Positions 18,132 through 25,976 of a stretch of 25,976 nt of DNA are shown one piece after another. This DNA is from Larix sibirica (taxonomy: Eukaryota; Streptophyta; Pinopsida; Pinales; Pinaceae). The notes under the pieces are model-generated. The model had not been told where the DNA came from, did not search any database, and saw nothing but the letters and a program-made list of their open reading frames with translations. The position numbers and the translations under genes are program-made. Position 1 is the stretch's first letter; each line of letters opens with the position of its first letter. The DNA lies in the NCBI GenBank assembly GCA_004151065.3, contig NWUY0300105910.1, forward strand, positions 1 to 25,976. Direction: 5' to 3'.

Positions 18132-20081
18132 ATGGCAGCTCATCAACATCTCACCTCGTCCTTTTCTCCTCTGCTACTTCCTCTTTGCACTCAACAAACG
18201 TCCTGCAACACTGCTTCTGTCCGCTGTATTGGGTCTTTTTCGTTTAGTTACTGCACAAATGGAATAAAAAAGAACTACGGAGTTTGTAGGTGTAGGTGTA
18301 GAAGTCGGAGTAGCCTTGCTTCCGACCTCCGGAATGAGAGAAGATCATTCCCCACAAAGTCCAAAATAAAAAACTCGAATGAGACTCTTATGGAATCCCA
18401 GCATTCGGAGACAAATGGATTTGAAGAACCGAAAGAAATGCACTCCTACTCCTTCACAGTCTCATCATCCCATAAATACCAAACAAATGGGATGCTCCTG
18501 CCCCACGTCTCTCCTCTAGAAGATTCCGTCACTCCAAATAATCTGGTAGGGGATTTGGAATTGGAAGAAGCCTCTAACAATAAACTGCTACATAAACTGT
18601 GTAAATCAGGTAGAATAGCAGAAGCTTTTAATCTTCTTGAGCAAATGGTGGAAAAACACCACATTCCCAATTCTTTAACTTGCAGATATCTCATTGCTAC
18701 CCTATGCAAAGTGGGCAGAACAAATAAAGCCAGCAAAGTATTGGATTTGCTGGTGATATCTGGGTGTGTTCCTGAACTTATAGCATATAATGTCTTGATT
18801 AATGGGTTAAGCAAAAAAGGGCAGATGGAACGTGCAATAAAGTATTTTAATGAGATGCGGGCAAATGGGTGCCCTCCTGATGTAGTTACATATAATACAG
18901 TGTTGAGAGGTCTCTGCCATCAAGGTAAATTGGACATCGCGTTGGAGGTTCTCAATCAACAGTTACAGAATGGCTGCCTGCCTAATGTTGTTACTTATAC
19001 TATATTGCTAGAAGCAACCTGTAAGGATAGTGGAGTGGATGAGGCTGTGAGACTCTTGAATGAGATGGTGAGTATGGGCTGTGTTCCTAATGTGGTTACA
19101 TACAATGTTGTGATTAATGGATTCTCTAAAGAAACTAGATTGGACGAAGCAATAGCATTTCTTAATGATATGCCATCAAAGGGGTGCCAGCCAAATGTGA
19201 TTAGTCACAACACTCTTTTGCAAGGTCTATGCAGTGCCAGGAGATGGGAGGATGCAGAAAAGCTTTTATCTGACATGGGCAAGAGAGGATGCTCTGCTAA
19301 CGTTGTCACTTACAACATCCTCATCAATTTCCTTTGCCAAGAAGGGTACTTAATTGAGGCAATCGATGTTTTGCAGGAGATGATGGTGAAGGGTTGTAAA
19401 CCTGATTCGTTTTCCTACCACCCAATCATCAATAGGTTCTGTAAAGAGGGAAAGACGGATGATGCAATTGAGTGCCTATATGAGATGGTTTCCAAAGGCT
19501 GTTTCCCTGACATGGTCACCTATAATACTTTGATAACAGCTCTCTGCAAGGATGGGAAGGTGGACCAAGCTGTAGATATCCTTAACTGCCTAGGAGTTCA
19601 GGGTTCTCTACCTCTACTTTCTGCTTACAATACAGTGCTTGAATGGATCTCAAAGAATAGCAGTTTAAAGAAAGCATTTGAGGTTCTAGATGCATTGGTC
19701 AGGAAAGGCCTTACTCCTGATGCTATTACTTATGCATCAATGTTAGAGGGTCTCTGCAGAGAAGGAATGGTGGACGATGCACTGGAGCTGCTAGGTTTTA
19801 TGGAAGATAAATCATATAAGCCTAATGTGGCAACTTACAATGCCTTGATTTTTGCCTCATGTAAGGCGCACATGACACATCTGGCTATTGACGTCTTGGG
19901 TAATATGGTGGCAAAAGGGTGTAAACCCAATGAAACAACTTACATCACACTGCTTAAGGGTATTGCCTATGAAGGCAAAGTGAATCAGGCTGCGGAGCTG
20001 CTGAATGAGTTGGTTGCTAGAGGAGTTGTTACTTGTAGTTCTATCCAAGGTACAACCCAGCAAAATGTGTGGGTGGAATAG
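18132..20081 (+). CDS. P-class pentatricopeptide repeat protein, At1g09900-like
   Basis: This intact 649-residue frame encodes an organellar RNA-binding protein of the kind that stabilises, processes or enables translation of specific transcripts. Residues 1-60 are rich in Ser, Thr, Cys and Arg with no acidic residue, fitting a transit peptide. Residues 60-150 are a variable linker. A partial repeat (about 149-180) precedes thirteen regular 35-residue repeats (181 to about 635), each with the TYN-x-LI and GC-x-P-[DN] hallmarks, such as DVVTYNTVLRGLC and NVVTYNILINFLC. No E, DYW, SMR or LAGLIDADG domain is present. The C-terminal repeats (GLTPDAITYASMLEGLCREG, AAELLNELVARG) closely recall Arabidopsis At1g09900. 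The start context AAAAATGGC is strong and no intron interrupts the coding region, as is common in this family. Plastid versus mitochondrion is not decided. Confidence 0.95.
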   Translation: MAAHQHLTSSFSPLLLPLCTQQTSCNTASVRCIGSFSFSYCTNGIKKNYGVCRCRCRSRSSLASDLRNERRSFPTKSKIKNSNETLMESQHSETNGFEEPKEMHSYSFTVSSSHKYQTNGMLLPHVSPLEDSVTPNNLVGDLELEEASNNKLLHKLCKSGRIAEAFNLLEQMVEKHHIPNSLTCRYLIATLCKVGRTNKASKVLDLLVISGCVPELIAYNVLINGLSKKGQMERAIKYFNEMRANGCPPDVVTYNTVLRGLCHQGKLDIALEVLNQQLQNGCLPNVVTYTILLEATCKDSGVDEAVRLLNEMVSMGCVPNVVTYNVVINGFSKETRLDEAIAFLNDMPSKGCQPNVISHNTLLQGLCSARRWEDAEKLLSDMGKRGCSANVVTYNILINFLCQEGYLIEAIDVLQEMMVKGCKPDSFSYHPIINRFCKEGKTDDAIECLYEMVSKGCFPDMVTYNTLITALCKDGKVDQAVDILNCLGVQGSLPLLSAYNTVLEWISKNSSLKKAFEVLDALVRKGLTPDAITYASMLEGLCREGMVDDALELLGFMEDKSYKPNVATYNALIFASCKAHMTHLAIDVLGNMVAKGCKPNETTYITLLKGIAYEGKVNQAAELLNELVARGVVTCSSIQGTTQQNVWVE

Positions 20082-21850
20082 TTGCCTTTAAGGGTCCTTC
20101 CATAGGGCATAGACACGGCCTGCTTATCTCTACAGGGTTCATAAAACAAGCTTTAAAATGCTTGTGAAACCCTAAGATGCTTTACCAGAGCTTTCAAGTT
20201 GTGTATACTTTGGCATATTTATGTTATGTGACCTGGGTTAAGATTCACAAGGGAATGCATTGTAAAGTGAACCCTGCAGAGTGGGTTTTGCTGGCATTCT
20301 TTTATTCTCAAATTAATTGCTGGAAAGCGATGACAACCAGAATTGCAGGATGAAATTTTGCTGGGCAAGCAGTTGGTAAAGAGGTGGGTTAATTTATGTT
20401 TCAAGATATGTAATGATGAACTCCATGTGCAAGGCATGAAGCTAGATTCAGATTCATTTAGAAAATTTCAAGCGAGGTTCACAAGGAACTCATACTATTG
20501 CAATTCCAACTCATTTTAGAGAGGAAAAATGTAGTAATGCTTATCTAGCTGTCAAAAAATGCGTTACTCCTAGGAGAGTTTTAAACTATTAGAACATTTA
20601 ATGTTCACAAATTTAATACTTTTTGGCATCCTCTGGCAGGAAACCCATTTTGTAAAGGTTTTGAATTGTTTTTTCCACAAAAATATTTTAGTATTTCTAT
20701 AATTGTAAGTGCAAAATCTGCTTCAAGTTTGAAAGTTTTATTATTTCAAATTGAGAAGCAGGGCCTTTGAAATAAGCAAAAGTTTTTGCTTACGTAAAGA
20801 AATATAGTATGCACTTCAGGCAGAGAAAGCGTCTCATTTTATGAGGAATAATATGTATGCTTGGGAATAATTTTTTATCTGTCTTCATGCTTCTAGGATT
20901 AGGTTAGCATTGTATGTTTTTTCTTTGTAATCCTCATTTTAGATTTGTTTGAAACAATACTGTTCTGGCAGGCAGATACATCGTTCTCATTTTTCTGCCA
21001 AACATGAAAATCACTGTAGGGAAGATTCAGTAAAACTTAGGTTTTGAATTGCAAGCCTTAGTTCCATTCAAACTTAGTAAATCTTCACAAAGTGAGGCAA
21101 CATTTGGCTGAGACATTCACTTTTGGTTGATTTAGAAAGTTATGCAGCATAAATATACTATATAACATAGAAGAAATTTATGCTATTTTAGTGCCTTTAG
21201 AGGGAGAACATAGCAGACCTGGCAATTGCAACAAAAGGCAAGGGTCAAGTCTGATTGCATTCACAATATATATAAGTTATTGGGATACGGAAATGGATTT
21301 GCTAGATTTTTGAAAAGTAACGATTCAGATATGGCGGAGAAATGTCAAGAACAAAAAATATAATAATACTTTTTAAATTTTTAAAAAACATATTCAGAGT
21401 TGAGAATCACAACATTAGAACTGAAATCATTAGATTTAATGCTTGACTGGGTTTCTTATTTTAACGTTTTTTATATTTGACAAGATAGTTCACAATATCA
21501 ATTGTTGTATTGGTTAGAGGGCATTTGACATTATCTCAAACATGAAAAGTTTTTATCTAAATGAAGAAAAGTTGGCAGATTGAGGTTCCTAGAATGCCAT
21601 TCACAAATGAATGATGGCACGAAGAGTGTAGGCACAGTTGCCTTTGCTTGTGCTTCTTCCAAAAAACTGGAGCAATAATCCAATAAATTAAAAACTATGT
21701 TTTTGCTAGCATACCAATGGAGAACATATAAGAGAAGAACACACTCAGGCAAGCAAGCAGTGGAACCAGTCTAAGAACAGATCCATAACTTTACTTGAAA
21801 ATATAATTGCAGGCATTTATGCAGACACTTATGAGAAATATCAAATACCT
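20082..21850. other. PPR 3' flank and intergenic DNA
   Basis: The first few hundred bases are presumably the 3' untranslated region. I see no unambiguous AATAAA near the stop, and an AATAAT lies at about 20847. All open frames are short and unstructured. No transposon protein, tRNA or repeat stands out by eye. Confidence 0.45.
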
Positions 21851-21857
21851 GTAGGTC

Positions 21858-21945
21858 TAAGATTGTCAGTCCTAGGTGTAAAAGTCTAAGACTGTCAGTT
21901 GTATGCTCGATGCTGACTGCTCACTGCCCAGTGTAAGACTGTCAG
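21858..21945 (+). repeat. three copies of TAAGAYTGTCAG
   Basis: TAAGATTGTCAG (21858-21869), TAAGACTGTCAG (21887-21898) and TAAGACTGTCAG (21934-21945) lie at 29- and 47-bp intervals. They are mixed with repeats of TGCTBACTGCTCA and GCTCACTGCC that continue to about 22090. The pattern looks like a small diverged repeat, function unknown. Confidence 0.6.
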
Positions 21946-22242
21946 CTGTTACTATTTAGAATTTAAGGAATAACAGCAGGTCTGTAAGTGGAGTCTTCTG
22001 AAGTGATTTCCTCTTGAATAGATAGCCCAATGCTCACTGCCGCTATGTTTCTACGCCCTGCTCTCACCCGATGCTTACTGCTCAGTCAGATGCCACGTTC
22101 TCATTAAAATGGCTCATGTTCACGGTTCTGGCATCTTAAGTAGGGCAGGGGGTTTAGAGTTTTAACAAGTGTCAAAAACCTAATTTAAAAACAAAGATTC
22201 TAAAACTAGATTGATCCATGCATGGTGGGTCTGGTTGTCACG

Positions 22243-22375
22243 GGATCGGCCTCCTATTCACGGGATCCATTTCCAGCTAGGTAGGATCTGTTTGGTAGGC
22301 GGATCCTTCATGAATCTTGGTGGATCCAGATCTGAAATGCGGATCTGTGGATCCAGCAACAAGACCCCATGGATC
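22243..22375 (+). repeat. GGATC cluster with about 20-bp periodicity
   Basis: GGATC begins at 22243, 22263, 22284, 22301, 22322, 22341, 22349 and 22371. Most steps are 17-22 bp, and the usual extension is GGATCC or GGATCTG. The bases between are not alike, so this is a decayed array or a run built on one short phased motif. It is locally GC-richer than the flanks. Confidence 0.65.
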
Positions 22376-22379
22376 TGGT

Positions 22380-23429
22380 AACATAGCAACAAATTGAATA
22401 TCTCTGCCAATTGATGGGTCATCAAATATGCTTCTTGAGATTGTTACAAAATGCCCAAGACCTTTAGAGCCGTCCTATTACGTTATTACACTGATTTGGA
22501 CTATAGGGTTAACTTTGTTAAGGTATGTTATTTTGATTCAGATGTTTCAATCATATATTTCATTTGGTGTGCTTTCAATATCTATGATAGCTATTTCAAA
22601 CCATAAAATCTGCATCCATGATGCTTGCTATAGCGTGTCGGAGTCCTTAAAATGGCCAGACACACTAGCTGCCAACCTGTGTTCAGTATTATAGAAGAGA
22701 TAAAATCAGATAAGTTGAATCATAGTCTATTGTAAGTCTGGCATGCTTAGCTGCTACAACGTCTAGGCTTTACAAAATGAAATTGACAGTTTTTTTGCAG
22801 CTGTTCCTTTTGCATGAGATAGCCTCTGGCTTGTTGCATGGAGATGTGTTTTCTACAGCCCGGTATGATGGAGATGTGCAATTCCTTCCATGCTTAACAT
22901 GGAGCTGACATGTGACACTTAAAAAAACATTAAAAACAAAAAAAAATTTCAATGTTGACCTTAAATACAATATTTCAATCTCTCTCTTACACAGAATATT
23001 TTGAATCTTGATATCAACTTAATGTAAAAAGACCAATATATATATATAAAATCGAAGTAAACAAATTTCTAAATAAATTTCTAAATGGTTAAAACTTTTC
23101 TATGGTTTGCTGTTCAGTATAAATAATCTTTGGGGATATTAAGTTCCTGCTGAAACCTCATACTAAACCTACGAGTCTGTGAATTGGGATAACTAGTTTC
23201 AAATTGAGAGCACAAATACCTTAGCCTTAACTAGCCTACACAGAACACAAATACCATACTGATAGGCAAAAGCAATTGTTGTATATCTTATATTTTGTTA
23301 TGAGATAACATAGAATAATGTGTGTCCAGTAGATAATTGAAGAGATAAAGAGTTGAGAAATGTATACACAAGGAGCTATAGCTCAGGCAAAGCTTCTGAA
23401 ATCCATGTCTGCATAGTGGGCATATAAAG
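22380..23429. other. intergenic DNA, no gene recognised
   Basis: An 88-codon frame at 22428-22694 has hydrophobic stretches but no family resemblance that I can name, and no promoter or partner. A-rich DNA lies at 22919-22947, (TA)n at 23035-23047, and a short duplication of AAATTTCTAAATA near 23064-23085. Confidence 0.4.
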
Positions 23430-23579
23430 CAGTGTAGATCCATTTTAACTTTAGATCTATTATGCACTGAAAGCGATCAAATCTCTCGAGGTCCAAAAAC
23501 TTAAGGAAAATTTTTCACCTTAATGAATTTGATCCCTCTCAGTGCATGATAGATCTGGACTTAAGATGAGTCTATGTTG
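23430..23579. repeat. long fold-back (53-nt arms), MITE-like or hairpin RNA locus
   Basis: Arms 23430-23482 and 23527-23579 are inverted copies of each other. The inner 47 positions match at 38. Read as plus-strand RNA, five of the nine differences become G-U pairs, leaving four true mismatches. A second stem inside the loop pairs TTAAGG (23501-23506) with CCTTAA (23518-23523). No short target duplication or known MITE terminus was seen. It may be an old fold-back transposon, a hairpin-RNA gene, or an inverted dispersed repeat. Confidence 0.7.
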
Positions 23580-25070
23580 GTATGCAACTGTTGTCACAAT
23601 GGAGACAATCAGGTTGCAGCCCATCCAAGTATCTAAAAATGGAATTTGATTTGTTTGTTTGTTTTGCATTAATACAGCTTGAAATAATACTGATCTCTCA
23701 GCATGATTTGAATAGAGAATTCCTACATTTTAAATTCAGATTTTTCTACAAAGATAAATGCTTTCTAATCTTCTTTTCTACATATTGCAGTTAGCTGGTC
23801 CTTTTGTGGATTGATGCACTTAATGCATTTCTATCTTAAAGCTGGGAATATCTGCTGGCCTTATGGTGTTACTTCATTGTTGCTTTTAATTATGCTGATT
23901 ATAGTCAACTAAATTTGCTTTTTATGCTACAAATTAGGATATATCATATAACACACTCTTGTAGGAATGAGTTATGATGGGAAACTTATAAGAACTTAGT
24001 TAATGGCATAGTATGAAACTTTCCTTTCATAAATTTGTTTGTTGACAAGGCTCAAGATGGGCCAAGGGAAAAAATATATCTGTTCTTGTTTGAAGTAAAA
24101 TTTGGATTTTCAAGGTTTGCTGGTGTTATGTCTTCTACACTTAATATTCCTGTATTTTACTGATCTACAAATTAAGCTTGGAAATTAGCATAATCGTGAG
24201 CCATGGTTATATTTCAAAAGAGAATTGGTATTATATTCAGTTCAATAATTCAAGGACACTATTGATTTATGAAAGTCGTTTGATAGATGGTTGCCGATGC
24301 ATATTTCTTTGCTTTGAAGTGAATATTCATTTGCCTCTTAGCACCACCAGGGGTGGTGGTACCATCAGGTAAAATTATAACAGCACCCAATAGATTGCCA
24401 CCAGTGGGTGTGATTACAATAATATGCAGTAGCACAACTATTTGTAATTACAACAATAGACAGAGTAGCTGTGACTACCAAGGATAGAATTTGAAACCGT
24501 GTTCAGCTAATTCTCCACTTCACCATTAAACAAGCAGCTCATGTCCTGTTGTTGTGGCAAATGTTATTATGTATTCTATTCATTGATTATCACATATGGC
24601 ATTGTGGATGCAGGCCTGAATTCTAGTAGGAAAGGGTATGTCGATGGTTCTCCAGAAATTGTGCCTTCTGCTTTGCCCATTTTCCCATCAGCCCCCAAGT
24701 TTTATGAATCCCATTTCTAATGCTGAAAAGGCTTATTTGTTCCTCTGTTGGGGTGGCAGTGGTTGATTTTGGATGGCCCTCTGCTTTTGGGCTTTGTTTT
24801 GAAATACTGTTGGTACACAGGTATATTTGCACACCCTTGCAAAATTTAATAGGTTAAGAAGAGGAGATTTAAAAAGTCCAGATTATAGGACTGTTTCAAA
24901 CTCAGTTGTCGGAGGGAAGCCTGATGTGTGTTTAAGAGCATATTAACAGAATTCAGTGTAATCGGGTCTCTTCAATTCGGGTAGAAACTTGATAAGGTCG
25001 AATCTCGGGTCAACTTTGGATTCAAATCAGTGAATTCACTGTTAACCCAATTTGGATCCCATAAACATTT
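23580..25070. other. intergenic DNA with small repeats, no gene recognised
   Basis: Included are a 7-bp perfect stem with a GGGG loop (ACCACCA 24343-24349, TGGTGGT 24354-24360), a loose repeat of GTRATTACAAYAATA (about 24400-24470), and a perfect 14-bp palindrome CAGTGAATTCACTG (25028-25041). No coding frame is convincing. Confidence 0.4.
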
Positions 25071-25076
25071 GGGTGA

Positions 25077-25320
25077 TTAGTAATTGTTTTGTTTTTGTTT
25101 GCTAGTTTGTTTGTGACTTGTGGGACTAGCTTGTGGTCTAAGAAACCACGACCTAGGAGCATTTAAGCCGTCAAAAGCACCAGGGGATCGCACCAGGCCT
25201 GGGCCACACCAACCCTTAGCATGGTTGGATTTAAAGTATCTCCTCCCAACTATCTTGTGAGGTTCGAACTCAGGTCGCCATGTAGAATGTTGCTCGTTGA
25301 AACCAAGTGTGCTAGCGAGA
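25077..25320 (-). mobile_element. tRNA-derived SINE-like element
   Basis: On the minus strand the segment starts near GCTAGCACACTTGG. An A-box-like TAGCACACTTGG (25314-25303) is followed, 44 nt start to start, by a B-box-like AGTTCGAACC (25270-25261), the spacing of an internal RNA polymerase III promoter. About 150 nt of unrelated body follow, then an A-rich tail of AAAC-type repeats (25113-25084). It begins where the Ty3/gypsy reading ends, so it seems to have landed in or beside that element. No target-site duplication was found. A weaker A-box-like match on the plus strand (25217-25228) leaves some doubt over orientation. Confidence 0.5.
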
Positions 25321-25660
25321 TTTGACATATCAATGATCATATTCTCTTTCCCTTTTTTGTAGATAATTCAAAGTCATACCTTATCATCTTGGTGACCCAC
25401 GTTTCTTGCTCTTTCAAAAACAATTGTTGTTCCAAAAAATATGTTAGATTATCATGATTTGTTTTTACCTTGAAGTGTTTACTCATTAGATAAGGGAACT
25501 ATTGCCTAGCTACATGTAATATGGCCAACATTTCCTCTTCATAAATTTGGGTTTGATCATTGAGTAAGTTCTTTCCTTTATGTTGGCGACTTTCAAAGGC
25601 AATGGACATTGCTTCTTGCAATAAACTACACGAATTCCAAGACCCAATGTAGATTTAGAC
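25321..25660 (-). mobile_element. Ty3/gypsy retrotransposon fragment (RNase H of Pol)
   Basis: On the minus strand the sequence reads LLQEAMSIAFESRQHKGKN, then IYEEEMLAILHVARQ, then HFKVKTNHDNLTYFLEQQ, then TWVTKMIRYDFELSTKKG and, after a one-base shift, GKENMIIDMSNLA. These are consecutive blocks of the RNase H domain that follows RT in Ty3/gypsy Pol. A TAG stands after ARQ, the Asp of the usual TDH is Asn, and the Asp-Ala-Ser entry block (about 25640-25660) is unclear because of another frame change. It is an inactive fragment about 0.34 kb long. Integrase and LTRs are not visible. Confidence 0.82.
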
Positions 25661-25976
25661 ATGTGAGACAAATTTTCATCTATTTTGAACTCTATGTAGT
25701 TTTGACTTTTTGACTTCCAACAACTATACACACACATATATATATATTAAAAAAAACGTATATAAACATTGAATACATGGAACCATGATTGAGTAAATCC
25801 CAATGATCTAAATTCAAATAGATTTTAGCCTCTTTTTAATATAGGTTATTGACTTTTCTATTTTGGCCTCACTAGGCCTAAAGTAGAATAACATAATTCA
25901 TGAAAGTCATTTAGGAATTGCAATGGAAACGTATAAGCCTAAAATTACGTGTACCAAATATGTAATTAAAACTACC
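25661..25976. other. AT-rich right edge with (AC)n(AT)n microsatellite
   Basis: A short AC run (about 25728-25735) passes into an AT run (25736-25748). The rest may hold more of the gypsy element upstream of RNase H, but I could not read RT motifs in it. Confidence 0.45.

Noticed and set aside
17980-18267. 95-codon frame MNPNPNPSLALHF overlapping the PPR start
   Set aside because: It lies largely inside the probable 5'UTR intron, has no recognisable domain, and runs out of frame into the PPR coding sequence.
18446-18814. 122-codon minus-strand frame within the PPR gene
   Set aside because: It is antisense to well-conserved PPR repeats and has no motif of its own.
22428-22694. 88-codon frame as a small membrane protein gene
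   Set aside because: Hydrophobic runs are expected in AT-rich random frames. There is no family resemblance, start context or neighbouring gene support.
25261-25271. GGTTCGAACTC as the B box of a real tRNA gene
   Set aside because: No acceptor or anticodon stem can be folded around it. The context fits a tRNA-derived SINE rather than a functional tRNA.

Overview
This window looks like plant nuclear DNA. It is AT-rich and crowded with decayed non-LTR retrotransposons of the plant type that carry an RNase H domain. It also holds a Ty3/gypsy scrap, a SINE-like element, several minisatellite-like arrays, and one intact intron-less-CDS pentatricopeptide-repeat (PPR) gene. The low gene density and heavily mutated old elements would suit a gymnosperm, but nothing here fixes the species. 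No bacterial-type operon, CRISPR array, rRNA or confident tRNA gene was seen.

Layout. 1-990: AT-rich non-coding sequence with a pyrimidine-rich tract. 998 to about 3600 (+): LINE copy 1, 5'-truncated inside the reverse transcriptase (RT), with the RT catalytic block deleted, then a zf-RVT region and RNase H. About 3660-8960 (+): LINE copy 2, with ORF1 (DUF4283 plus zinc knuckle), AP-endonuclease and RT, all broken. 9716-13002 (-): a single pseudogene of about 1,095 codons from a family I do not recognise, with an upstream TATA box, a coiled coil and a Gln/His/Pro-rich tail. 13985 to about 15335 (+): LINE copy 3, holding only zf-RVT and RNase H, exactly the parts copy 2 lacks. 15570-16220: a GATGC-rich degenerate stretch. 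16944-17635: three different tandem repeats in succession. 17926-20081 (+): the PPR gene, with a probable 5'UTR intron. 20082-25070: mostly featureless, but with a roughly 20-bp-periodic GGATC cluster (22243-22375) and a strong 150-nt fold-back (23430-23579). 25077-25660 (-): a tRNA-like SINE abutting or inserted in a Ty3/gypsy RNase H fragment.

Function. The only gene likely to work is the PPR gene at 18132-20081. Its product is expected to enter a plastid or mitochondrion and bind a specific organellar RNA, and it resembles Arabidopsis At1g09900. Everything else is transposon debris or decayed coding sequence. A recurring theme is that premature stops in both the unknown pseudogene and LINE copy 2 are almost all TAA, TAG or TGA codons that one C-to-T change would make from CAA, CAG or CGA. 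That is what deamination of methylated cytosine in silenced DNA would give. The best candidates for something undescribed are the long pseudogene's protein family, the fold-back at 23.5 kb and the periodic GGATC array.
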